Below are positions 35,920 through 45,330 of a DNA stretch of 64,000 nt, in pieces. Where the stretch lies: positions 1-64,000 of the forward strand of contig JAABQV010000012.1 in the NCBI GenBank assembly GCA_011391255.1, given 5' to 3'. Each line of letters begins with the position of its first letter. Position 1 is the stretch's first letter. The notes under the pieces are model-generated. The model worked only from the letters and a program-made list of their open reading frames with translations, was not told the DNA's origin and made no database searches. The DNA is from Dechloromonas sp. Lineage in GTDB: Bacteria; Pseudomonadota; Gammaproteobacteria; Burkholderiales; Rhodocyclaceae. The translations under genes and the position numbers were made by a program.

Positions 35920-36738
35920 ATGATGAGACATAAAAATAAATTTGTATTGCTGGCAAGTCTGCTGGCGGTAGCCGGAGGAGTGGGCTCAAACGTGGCCCTG
36001 GCCGATCAGTCGACGGATGCGATCGCCAAGTACCGCGAGATGATTGCTGATGGCAATCCCTCGGAGTTGTTTGCTGCGCAGGGCGAGGATCTCTGGAAAA
36101 CCAAGCGCGGCCCGAAAAATGCCAGCCTGGAAAAATGTGACCTTGGTCTTGGCGCCGGCGTTGTCAAAGGGGCATCTGCCAAGTTGCCCCGTTTCTTCAA
36201 GGACACCGGTAAAGTTCAGGATCTCGAAATCCGCTTGATGACCTGCATGGAAACCCTGCAGGGAATTGATCCCAAAACGGTCGTCAATGAGCAGTTTCTC
36301 AAAGGCGAAAGAGAAAAGATGGCGGCACTGGTCGCCTATATCGTGACCGAGTCGAATGGCGACAAGATCAACATCGATATGAAGCCGGCCGAAATGAAGA
36401 AAATGTACGAGCTGGGCAAAATGGCTTTCTTCTATCGCTCCGGCCCGATGGATTTCGCATGCTCAACCTGTCACGGTGATACCGACAAGCGTATCCGTTT
36501 GCAGGATCTGCCCGATCTGCGCTCGCACAAAGGTGCTGCCGCCGGCTGGGGCAGCTGGCCTGCCTATCGCGTCTCCAATGGTCAGTTCTGGACCATGCAA
36601 CATCGCCTCAACGATTGTTACCGGCAGCAACGCACGGCTGAGCCGATTTACGGTTCGGATGTGACGATTGCCCTGTCCGTCTATCTGGCAGCAACCGCCA
36701 AGGGCGGTACAGTGCTAACCCCTGGTCTCAAGCGCTAA
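35920..36738 (+). CDS. soxA: L-cysteine S-thiosulfotransferase subunit SoxA (monohaem form)
   Basis: 272 residues: signal peptide (about 1-27), an N-terminal haem-like fold in which the haem site is lost (single cysteines in EKCDLGLG and LMTCMETL, probably a disulfide), and a C-terminal domain with CSTCHGD. The active-site cysteine is in RLNDCYRQQRT. SoxAX joins thiosulfate to the SoxY cysteine. Only one CxxCH is present, so this is the monohaem type. A GGAGG precedes the ATG. It sits directly before soxX. Confidence 0.93.
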   Translation: MMRHKNKFVLLASLLAVAGGVGSNVALADQSTDAIAKYREMIADGNPSELFAAQGEDLWKTKRGPKNASLEKCDLGLGAGVVKGASAKLPRFFKDTGKVQDLEIRLMTCMETLQGIDPKTVVNEQFLKGEREKMAALVAYIVTESNGDKINIDMKPAEMKKMYELGKMAFFYRSGPMDFACSTCHGDTDKRIRLQDLPDLRSHKGAAAGWGSWPAYRVSNGQFWTMQHRLNDCYRQQRTAEPIYGSDVTIALSVYLAATAKGGTVLTPGLKR

Positions 36739-36748
36739 GGAGAGCGAC

Positions 36749-37357
36749 ATGAAAAAATTCAGCATTATCGCTACTCTGCTAGTGGCATCTTCGGGTGCTT
36801 TCGCCGCAGACGAGGCGCTTTACAGCGAATTCAAGGACATGATTGATCGCTCTTTCAAGACCACCGGTATTGCGGCCAAGCACCGCATGTACCAGTTGGA
36901 CTTCCAGAAAGAATGTTCCAGCGAAAAGCCGCTTTCCGCCAAAGCCTTGAAGGCGATTGAAGCGGATCAACTGAAGACCATCCGCTATCCGGCTGACGGA
37001 AAGTATTCTTCCGGCAACTGGAAAGAGGGCGAAAAAATCGCGCTCAGCGGCAGGGGGCTAACCTGGACTGACAAGACGCCTTACGATAACGGCGGCGGTT
37101 GCTATAACTGTCACCAGATGAGCCACAAGGAGCTTGCCTACGGCACGATCGGGCCCAGCCTGGCTGACTGGGGCAAGATTCGTGGTAGCGGTGCCGACAA
37201 CGTCAAATACACCTGGGGCAAGATCTATAACGCCAAGGCGTTTAACGGTTGCAGCAACATGCCGCGTAACGGCGATTCGGATATTTTGACCGAGCAGCAA
37301 ATCAAGCACCTGATGGCCTATTTGCTGGAACCTGAATCACCGGTTAACAAAAAGTAA
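36749..37357 (+). CDS. soxX: L-cysteine S-thiosulfotransferase subunit SoxX
   Basis: 202 residues: signal peptide (about 1-19, GAFAAD), then a helical extension and a monohaem cytochrome domain with GGGCYNCHQ near residue 118 and an axial Met toward NMPRNGDSDILTEQ. Partner of SoxA. It is longer than minimal SoxX because of the N-terminal insertion. AAGGAGAGCGAC precedes the ATG. Followed by a strong terminator structure. Confidence 0.92.
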   Translation: MKKFSIIATLLVASSGAFAADEALYSEFKDMIDRSFKTTGIAAKHRMYQLDFQKECSSEKPLSAKALKAIEADQLKTIRYPADGKYSSGNWKEGEKIALSGRGLTWTDKTPYDNGGGCYNCHQMSHKELAYGTIGPSLADWGKIRGSGADNVKYTWGKIYNAKAFNGCSNMPRNGDSDILTEQQIKHLMAYLLEPESPVNKK

Positions 37358-37373
37358 TTGTCATTGTTTTGAA

Positions 37374-37403
37374 ACCGGCGGGAATCCCCCGCCGGTATTT
37401 TTT
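37374..37403 (+). terminator. Strong terminator between soxX and soxB
   Basis: ACCGGCGGG (37374-37382) pairs perfectly with 37388-37396, followed by ATTTTTT. It looks like a full-strength terminator, yet soxB starts 17 bases later, leaving no room for a promoter between. Confidence 0.85.
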
Positions 37404-37419
37404 ATAGAGTGAGATCAAA

Positions 37420-39141
37420 ATGAGCATGAGTCGTCGGGAGTTCCTTCAGGTTATGGCCGTTGCTACTGCAGGCGGTATGTCCCTCCACAGTGATATTGCG
37501 CTGGCCGAAAAAGGCGCAGCCAAACTGTATGACCTGCCGAAATTCGGCAATGTCAGCCTGTTGCACATCACCGACTGCCATGCCCAACTGTTGCCGATCT
37601 ACTTCCGCGAACCGAATGTCAATCTTGGCTTTGGCGACCAGTTCGGCAAAGTGCCGCACCTCGTCGGCGACAACCTGCTCAAGCATTTTGGCTTCAAGCC
37701 GAACTCCATCGAAGCGCACGCCTACACCTATCTGAATTTCGAAAAAGCTGCCGAAACCTACGGCAAGGTCGGTGGCTTTGCCCATCTGGCGACGCTGGTC
37801 AAACGCATGAAGGCAACCCGTCCGGGTTCGTTGTTGCTTGACGGTGGCGACACCTGGCAAGGTTCCGGTACCGCGCTGTGGTCGAACGCCCAGGATATGG
37901 TCGATGCCTGCAAGGCGCTCGGCGTCAATGTGATGACCCTGCATTGGGAATCCACCTACGGTGAAGCCCGCGTCAAGGAAATCGAAGAGAAGGATTTTGC
38001 CGGCCAGATCGACATCGTCGCGCAGAACGTCAAGACTGCCGATTTCGGCGATGCCGTCTTCAAGCCCTTCGTGATGAAGAACATGAACGGTGTGCAGGTT
38101 GCCATCATCGGCCAGGCCTTCCCCTACACGCCGATTGCCAACCCGCGCTGGCAAACCCCGAACTGGAGCTTCGGCATCCAAGAAGAAAACATGCAGAAGA
38201 CCGTCGACGAAGCCCGCGCTGCCGGTGCCAAGGTCGTCGTCGTTCTCTCGCACAACGGTATGGACGTTGACCTCAAGATGGCCAGCCGCGTTAAGGGCAT
38301 CGACGCCATCCTTGGTGGCCACACCCATGACGGCATGCCGGCGCCGGTCGTCGTCAAGAACGCCGGAGGTCAGACGTTGGTGACCAACGCCGGTTCTAAC
38401 GGCAAGTATCTCGGCGTGCTTGATTTTGATGTCAAGAACGGCAAGATTGCCGGCTACCGCTACAAACTGCTGCCGGTCTTCGCCAATCTGCTGCCGGCCG
38501 ACAAGGACATGCAGACGCTGATCGACAAGGCGCGTGCCCCGTATCTGTCAAAACTCAACGAAAAGCTGGCGGTGACCGAAGGCACGCTCTACCGTCGCGG
38601 CAACTTCAACGGTACTTTTGACCAGCTGATTCTCGACTCACTGATGAAGGTCAAGGATGCCGAAATCGCCTTCTCGCCAGGCTTCCGCTGGGGCACCTCG
38701 CTGTTGCCGGGGCAGCCGATCCTGATGGAACACGTGCTCGACCAAACAGCGATCACCTATCCATGGACGACCGTCACCAACATGAGCGGCGAGATGATCA
38801 AAACGGTGCTTGAGGACGTTTGCGACAATCTCTTCAATCCTGATCCGTATTACCAGCAAGGTGGCGACATGGTGCGTGTCGGTGGCCTGCAATGGACCTG
38901 CGATCCGACCGGCAAGATGGGTGCCCGGATCCAGAACATGATGCTCAAGGGCAAGCCGATTGATCCCGCCAAGACCTACAAAGTTGCCGGTTGGGCGCCG
39001 GTTTCCGAAGAAGCCAAAAACTCGGGCGCACCGATTTGGGAAGTCGTAGCCGAATATCTGCGCGACATCAAGACGGTCAAGCCGATCAGCCTCAATTTGC
39101 CGACGCTCAAGGGCGCTGCCAACAATCCGGGTATGGCTTAA
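37420..39141 (+). CDS. soxB: Thiosulfohydrolase SoxB
   Basis: 573 residues with a Tat signal (SMSRREFLQVMAVATAGG). Binuclear manganese ligands appear in LLHITDCHAQLLP, DGGDTWQGSG and GGHTHDGM, all as in 5'-nucleotidase-like SoxB proteins. It releases sulfate from the SoxY-bound thiosulfonate. Normal length. GAGTGAGAT precedes the ATG. Its stop codon is followed at once by the ATG of the rhodanese gene. Confidence 0.96.
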   Translation: MSMSRREFLQVMAVATAGGMSLHSDIALAEKGAAKLYDLPKFGNVSLLHITDCHAQLLPIYFREPNVNLGFGDQFGKVPHLVGDNLLKHFGFKPNSIEAHAYTYLNFEKAAETYGKVGGFAHLATLVKRMKATRPGSLLLDGGDTWQGSGTALWSNAQDMVDACKALGVNVMTLHWESTYGEARVKEIEEKDFAGQIDIVAQNVKTADFGDAVFKPFVMKNMNGVQVAIIGQAFPYTPIANPRWQTPNWSFGIQEENMQKTVDEARAAGAKVVVVLSHNGMDVDLKMASRVKGIDAILGGHTHDGMPAPVVVKNAGGQTLVTNAGSNGKYLGVLDFDVKNGKIAGYRYKLLPVFANLLPADKDMQTLIDKARAPYLSKLNEKLAVTEGTLYRRGNFNGTFDQLILDSLMKVKDAEIAFSPGFRWGTSLLPGQPILMEHVLDQTAITYPWTTVTNMSGEMIKTVLEDVCDNLFNPDPYYQQGGDMVRVGGLQWTCDPTGKMGARIQNMMLKGKPIDPAKTYKVAGWAPVSEEAKNSGAPIWEVVAEYLRDIKTVKPISLNLPTLKGAANNPGMA

Positions 39142-39756
39142 ATGCGTGTAGTAATTAAAAAACTTACATTAGCCTGCCTGCTCGCCGGTTCCTCACTCGC
39201 TTTTGCCGCTGACTGGGCGCCGGGCAGCATCGACTGGGAAAAGTTGCCGGAATTCAAGCGCAGCAAGGCGGCCTTGTACCTGACGCCGCAGCAAGCCTAC
39301 GACATGAAGACGAAGGACAAGGCCGGCGTTATATTTTTCGACATCCGTACCCGCAGCGAGGCGGTGTATGTCGGCTGGCCTGCTGTCGCCGACGCCTTGG
39401 TCCCCTACGTCGAGCATCAGGAAATCATGACCGACTGGGACGACAAGCGCGGCATGTACAAAGTCGAGCCGAATCAGGACTTTGTAGCGGAGATCGAGCG
39501 TCGCTTGAAGGAAAAAGGGCTGGGCAAGGACGCGACGATTATTCTGATGTGCCGCTCCGGCGATCGCAGCACCAAGGCGCAGGATCGCTTGCAGGAGGCT
39601 GGTTACAAAATGGTCTATGGCGTCCCTGAAGGTTTTGAAGGCGATATGGCCAAGGAAGGCTCAAAAACCGGGCAGCGTGCGGTCAACGGCTGGAAGAACG
39701 CGAATTTGCCGTGGACGTATAAGCTCGACAAAGCAAAGATGTATTTCCCGCGCTGA
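39142..39756 (+). CDS. Periplasmic rhodanese-like sulfurtransferase
   Basis: 204 residues: signal peptide (about 1-22, SSLAFAAD) and one rhodanese domain. The active-site loop CRSGDRSTKAQ is near residue 137; the CRSGxR form with a cysteine predicts an active persulfide carrier. No spacer separates it from soxB, so it is translated from the same message and may pass sulfane sulfur to or from the Sox system or the SQR-like protein next door. Rhodaneses beside soxB are seen in other sulfur oxidisers, but their substrate is not settled. Confidence 0.85.
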   Translation: MRVVIKKLTLACLLAGSSLAFAADWAPGSIDWEKLPEFKRSKAALYLTPQQAYDMKTKDKAGVIFFDIRTRSEAVYVGWPAVADALVPYVEHQEIMTDWDDKRGMYKVEPNQDFVAEIERRLKEKGLGKDATIILMCRSGDRSTKAQDRLQEAGYKMVYGVPEGFEGDMAKEGSKTGQRAVNGWKNANLPWTYKLDKAKMYFPR

Positions 39757-39795
39757 CCCCTGGGGTGGGTCTTATTTCTTGTTGGAAGATAAAAA

Positions 39796-41148
39796 ATGAA
39801 CAAAGATGCATTGAAAAAAATCCTTGGCGATGCCAAAGTGGTTAGTCTCGATCGTCGCAAGTTCCTGATGTTAGGCGCTGCCGGTGCCGGCTCGCTACTG
39901 TTGGCGCCCGGCGACTCCAAGGCGGCTGACAAGCTTAAGACATCGGCCCGGATCGTTATCGCTGGTGCCGGTGCAGCCGGCCTTGCTGCAGCCTCCTATC
40001 TCGTCCAAAAGCTCGACGGTGCGAAGATCACGATGATCGACGCGCGCAAGGAGCATTACTATCAGCCGGGATTCACCCTGGTTGCCTCGGGGATCAAGAA
40101 TTCTTCCTACGTGGTCTCGTCAACGCGCGACTACCTTCCTGGTGGGGTCGAATTGGTCGAGGAGGGGGTTGCAGAATTTGATCCGGAAGGCAACAAGGTG
40201 GTCACCGAAAGCGGGAAGTCGTACCCGTACGACTTCCTGATCGTGGCGACCGGATTGAAGCTTGACTATGCTGCGATCCCCGGCATGGATACCGAGCAGA
40301 TCGGCAACAACGGCCTTGGCAGCATCTACCACAGTCCCGCCAAGGCCGAGGCGACCTGGCGCGTCATGTCCGGCTTCGCTGACAAGGGCGGGGTCGGTGT
40401 CTTTTCCCGGCCGGCGACCGAAATGAAGTGTGCCGGCGCACCGCTAAAGTACACCTTCATCACCGACGACTACCTGCGCCGCCGGGGCAACCGTGGCAAC
40501 GCCGAGATCATCTACAACGCCCACAACAAAGCGCTGTTCAGCGTCCCCATCGTGCATGAGAAGGTGCGCATGCTCTTCGATGATCGCGGCGTCAAGGTCA
40601 ATTACGATCGAGCTCTCGAGTCCATCGACCTTTCCAAGCGGATCGCCACTTTCAAGAGCCCGGTCGGTCCGGTCGAAGTGCAGTACGACTTCATCAATGT
40701 TATCCCGCCCATGCGGGCGCCTGACCCGGTACGTAACAGCCCGCTCCCCTGGCAGGAGGGCGGCTGGGCCAAGGACGGCTGGATTGAGGTGGGTAAGCAC
40801 AACCTGCGTCACAAACGCTTTGCCAACGTGTTCGCCGTCGGCGATGTGGCCGGGGTGCCCAAGGGAAAAACTGCAGCCAGCGTGAAGTGGCAGGTGCCGG
40901 TTGCGGTCGACCACCTGGTGGCGACCATTTCCGGTAAGGAATCGAACTCCGTTTACAACGGCTACACATCCTGTCCGCTGATTACTCGCCTGGGCCAGGC
41001 GATGCTGATTGAATTCGACTACAAGGACAACCTGACTCCTTCCTTCCCGGGCGTAATTGCACCGCTGGAGGAGTTATGGATCAGTTGGGTGATGAAGACG
41101 ATGGCGTTGAAGCCGACCTATATCAGCATGCTGCGCGGTCGCGCCTGA
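39796..41148 (+). CDS. Sulfide:quinone oxidoreductase-like flavoprotein with Tat signal
   Basis: 450 residues. Twin-arginine motif LDRRKFLMLGAAGAGSLLL (near residue 18), FAD-binding RIVIAGAGAAGLAAASYL near 50, and quinone-type flavoprotein features (YYQPGFTLVASG). Cysteines lie where SQR has catalytic cysteines: EMKCAGAPLKY and YTSCPLITR. It would oxidise sulfide to polysulfide and reduce quinone at the periplasmic face of the membrane. Many SQRs lack a cleavable signal, so the Tat leader is notable. It belongs to the soxB unit. Confidence 0.85.
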   Translation: MNKDALKKILGDAKVVSLDRRKFLMLGAAGAGSLLLAPGDSKAADKLKTSARIVIAGAGAAGLAAASYLVQKLDGAKITMIDARKEHYYQPGFTLVASGIKNSSYVVSSTRDYLPGGVELVEEGVAEFDPEGNKVVTESGKSYPYDFLIVATGLKLDYAAIPGMDTEQIGNNGLGSIYHSPAKAEATWRVMSGFADKGGVGVFSRPATEMKCAGAPLKYTFITDDYLRRRGNRGNAEIIYNAHNKALFSVPIVHEKVRMLFDDRGVKVNYDRALESIDLSKRIATFKSPVGPVEVQYDFINVIPPMRAPDPVRNSPLPWQEGGWAKDGWIEVGKHNLRHKRFANVFAVGDVAGVPKGKTAASVKWQVPVAVDHLVATISGKESNSVYNGYTSCPLITRLGQAMLIEFDYKDNLTPSFPGVIAPLEELWISWVMKTMALKPTYISMLRGRA

Positions 41149-41167
41149 CTTACGGAGGAGTACAACG

Positions 41168-41515
41168 ATGAAAGATCTAGATCCACTGGTTTTCGTGGCC
41201 GTTTTTCAGGAAATGCTCGGGCCTTTGCTTTGGGTGATGCTGCTGTTGATCGTCGCCGGCACGGCGGCGTTTGTCGCCTTGATGCTCAAGGAGCGCGCGA
41301 TTAATTCGAAGCGGCTGCTGCGGGCAGAAATGGCCGGTCTGTTAGGCGGTGGGCTGGCACTGGTCCTGATGGCGAAGGTATCGTCTTCGGGCTTTACCGA
41401 TGCTGGCGGCCCGGCGGACTGGTTTTTGATTGCCATGGTTTTTGGCCTTGGCCTCGCCGGTACCGTGATTTTGGTCTATACCTATCTCGGCTGGCGTCAG
41501 CCGGCAACGCGCTGA
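41168..41515 (+). CDS. Small membrane protein (DUF5368-like)
   Basis: 115 residues with three membrane helices (about 18-38, 55-72 and 85-106). GGAGGAGTACAACG is a strong ribosome site. It lies 19 bases after the SQR-like gene, so it may help anchor or serve that enzyme. The family name is from memory; no function can be assigned from sequence. It is convergent with the transporter gene, four bases away. Confidence 0.65.
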   Translation: MKDLDPLVFVAVFQEMLGPLLWVMLLLIVAGTAAFVALMLKERAINSKRLLRAEMAGLLGGGLALVLMAKVSSSGFTDAGGPADWFLIAMVFGLGLAGTVILVYTYLGWRQPATR

Positions 41516-41519
41516 ATTT

Positions 41520-42590
41520 TCACGGCTGGAGCGCCAAGCGGCGCTCCGGCCGGTCGACCAGATAGTTCGTCAAACCGGCGCCGGCCCACATGCCGAAAAG
41601 TGCGACCCAGGCCGTCAGTGCAAAAACCGATGCCCCGGAAACCCCGGCGCCAACGGCGCAACCACCGGCCAGCATGCCGCCGAAGCCCATGAAGACGGCG
41701 CCGGCGATATAGCGCCGCATGCTCAGCCCGTCCTTGAATCCGTCGAGTTTCAGTTCCTTGGCCCACAGCGCAGCCAGAAAAGAGCCAAGGACAACACCGG
41801 GAACCAGGCCAATGTCGAAATCCCATGGCTGGCCGGGGGGCGATAAAACGAGCATCAGAACGTCAGCCGAGGGACCGGTGAAACTCAGGCTCTGAACTGG
41901 CATCACGGTATCAAAGGAATTTTTGCCGATCTGGAAGGTAAGCAGCCAGGCCATCGCCACCATGATCCCGACGCCAATGCCGCCCAGCCATTCACGTAGG
42001 GCTAATTGGGTGCGGCGGGCGAAAGTGATGGCGGCACCCAGCCACAGCAGACCAAACAGAATGCCACTAACATGGCCAAGATGAGCAGCGGCAAGCAGGT
42101 CACGCGAGCTACCTTCGATCGTCCATAGTGCGGAAATCCAGGTGCGAAGCGGTGACAAGACACCGTTCAGTGAAGCCTGAGCAGTAACCGCGAAAATCAA
42201 CCCGGTCAGCAGCGCGCGCAAGTTGCCATTTGCGGCCAGTACCAACATGCGTGAAGAGCAGCCACGGGCGAGGATCATGCCGATCCCGAAGAGCAAACCA
42301 CCAATCAGCGCGCCGGAGAGGCTGCCGCGTGCCGAAAGCTGTCGCGATTGGGATACATCGAGCCAGTCACCGACAACAAATAGCTGTGTGGCGATGACTG
42401 CGGCCGAGAAGGCAAAGAGCCATACTGATAGTTTTTTGTAGCCATCACGGTTCCAGAATTCAACGACTGCGGAGCGCAGGCAAAAGCTCGAGCGCTGGGC
42501 AAATGCGCCAAACAACAGGCCAATGAGCAGGCCAGCCAAAGTGATGCTGGATTTTTCGCCAATTAGCTCAATCAGGCTGCTAATTTCCAT
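41520..42590 (-). CDS. YeeE/YedE-family sulfur compound transporter
   Basis: 356 residues and about nine to ten membrane helices in two repeats. Conserved cysteine motifs ILARGCSSRMLVLAANGN and GGMLAGGCAVGAGVSG are the hallmarks of the family, whose members (TsuA, SoxT, PmpAB) move thiosulfate or persulfide sulfur across the inner membrane. It is convergent with the sox-linked genes, which supports a role in importing sulfur made or used by them. GGGGCAAAAAAT precedes the ATG. Confidence 0.87.
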   Translation of the reverse strand: MEISSLIELIGEKSSITLAGLLIGLLFGAFAQRSSFCLRSAVVEFWNRDGYKKLSVWLFAFSAAVIATQLFVVGDWLDVSQSRQLSARGSLSGALIGGLLFGIGMILARGCSSRMLVLAANGNLRALLTGLIFAVTAQASLNGVLSPLRTWISALWTIEGSSRDLLAAAHLGHVSGILFGLLWLGAAITFARRTQLALREWLGGIGVGIMVAMAWLLTFQIGKNSFDTVMPVQSLSFTGPSADVLMLVLSPPGQPWDFDIGLVPGVVLGSFLAALWAKELKLDGFKDGLSMRRYIAGAVFMGFGGMLAGGCAVGAGVSGASVFALTAWVALFGMWAGAGLTNYLVDRPERRLALQP

Positions 42591-42595
42591 ATTTT

Positions 42596-42626
42596 TTGCC
42601 CCGTAAGCGCGGTTGACCGCAACAAA
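42596..42626 (+). repeat. Intergenic GTTGACCGC repeat, copy 4
   Basis: Core GTTGACCGC at 42612-42620 inside the near-palindrome GCGGTTGACCGC. It lies just upstream of the minus-strand transporter start and far upstream of groES. Its left flank is the least conserved of the set. Confidence 0.55.
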
Positions 42627-42720
42627 TTCCCCGAAGTGCAGAGTTTACCATTCGTTAAACGGGCATGGGCAATTCAGTGCGAAAGTGCCGGCTATCCGCC
42701 AAATACTTTGTTGAGTGGAC

Positions 42721-42749
42721 TTGAAATCGGGGATGCCCGACCTTATTAT
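42721..42749 (+). promoter_or_regulatory. groESL promoter
   Basis: TTGAAA (42721-42726), 17 bases, TATTAT (42744-42749): a good sigma70-type promoter whose -10 touches the CIRCE element. CTTGAAA also fits a sigma32 -35, but no matching CCCCAT -10 is seen. Confidence 0.7.
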
Positions 42750-42775
42750 TAGCACTCACCCGTGACGAGTGCTAA
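42749..42775. promoter_or_regulatory. CIRCE element (HrcA operator)
   Basis: TTAGCACTC, nine bases, GAGTGCTAA: a perfect match to the CIRCE consensus. It starts at the end of the promoter -10 and lies about 80 bases before groES, so HrcA would block initiation until heat stress. Confidence 0.97.
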
Positions 42776-42855
42776 TAATTCGCCGCCACGGGTCCCGGAT
42801 GCATAAAATTGCACCGGCCAATTTCCATCATCAAGAACTACAAGGAGTCAGTTAT

Positions 42856-43146
42856 ATGAATATCCGTCCTTTGCATGACCGTGTGATCGTCAAGCGCGTT
42901 GAAGCCGAACGCACCACCGCTTCCGGCATTGTCATTCCCGATTCTGCTGGCGAAAAGCCGGATCAGGGTGAAGTTCTGGCTGTCGGCCCGGGCAAGCGCG
43001 ACGACAACGGCAAGCAGATCACCCTTGACGTCAAAGTCGGTGACCGCGTTCTGTTCGGCAAATACGCCGGCCAGGCCGTCAAGCTTGATGGCCAGGAAGT
43101 CATGGTCATGCGTGAAGAAGACATCATGGGCGTGCTGGTCGCTTAA
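42856..43146 (+). CDS. groES: Co-chaperonin GroES
   Basis: 96 residues, normal length. Start [18 protein letters not shown], mobile loop [18 protein letters not shown] (about 18-35), and the roof region. A seven-fold ring that caps GroEL. The ATG at 42856 follows CAAGGAGTCAG; a longer upstream reading is rejected. Transcribed from the CIRCE promoter together with groEL 39 bases later. Confidence 0.98.
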   Translation: MNIRPLHDRVIVKRVEAERTTASGIVIPDSAGEKPDQGEVLAVGPGKRDDNGKQITLDVKVGDRVLFGKYAGQAVKLDGQEVMVMREEDIMGVLVA

Positions 43147-43185
43147 GCGCCGCGTCTTTTAATCTACAAAATTCAGGAGTTATAA

Positions 43186-44841
<1,656 letters not shown>

Positions 44842-44874
44842 TTCCTTGCGGCCGGCTTCACTGCCGAAAATGAG

Positions 44875-44899
44875 CCCCGCTTTCGAGCGGGGTTTTTTT
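44875..44899 (+). terminator. Terminator of groESL
   Basis: CCCCGCT-TTCG-AGCGGGG with a UUCG tetraloop, then seven T. Confidence 0.95.
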
Positions 44900-44938
44900 G
44901 CACCGGATAAAAGCAATGCTTACGACTTTTGTAACAGT

Positions 44939-44970
44939 CTGTAAGTTGCCTGTAAGAAGCGGCTTATACA
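44939..44970 (+). promoter_or_regulatory. Tandem CTGTAAG box and -10 of the acetate transporter promoter
   Basis: CTGTAAG at 44939-44945 and 44950-44956 form a 7-4-7 direct repeat with 11-base period, and an extra TGTAA begins at 44930. Eight bases after the second repeat comes TATACA (44965-44970). The repeat therefore replaces the -35 element, the usual layout for PhoB/OmpR-type activators. A related repeat precedes the response regulator gene downstream. Confidence 0.6.
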
Positions 44971-45020
44971 GTACGATCCGCAGCAATGCCTCTACCAACA
45001 AAAACCTGAGGAGCAAATCA

Positions 45021-45329
45021 ATGCAAAATGTCTTGGATAAAGTAACAGCGAATCCAAAGTTCCACGAGTTTATTGCCATGCGCAGTACTTACTCGATCAT
45101 TATGGCCATCATCAGTGCAGCCGCTTACTACGGTTTCATTCTGCTGGTTGCCTATAACAAAGAGTTTCTGGCCACCAAGGCTGGTGCCGGTATGACCATG
45201 AGTGTCGGCGTGCCGATCGGTGTGGGCGTTATCCTCTTCACCATCATCCTTACCTGGATCTACGTTCGCCGCGCCAACACCGAGTTTGATGCGACCAACG
45301 AAGCCATCATCGCGGAGGCACAGAAGTAA
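45021..45329 (+). CDS. yjcH: DUF485 membrane protein (YjcH-like)
   Basis: 102 residues with two membrane helices (about 28-48 and 64-85) flanked by charged ends. DUF485 proteins are almost always encoded directly before actP and are thought to assist the symporter; the exact role is unknown. GAGGAGCAAATCA precedes the ATG at 45021; the longer reading upstream runs into the promoter and is rejected. It ends one base before the actP ATG. Confidence 0.9.
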   Translation: MQNVLDKVTANPKFHEFIAMRSTYSIIMAIISAAAYYGFILLVAYNKEFLATKAGAGMTMSVGVPIGVGVILFTIILTWIYVRRANTEFDATNEAIIAEAQK

Positions 45330-45330
45330 G

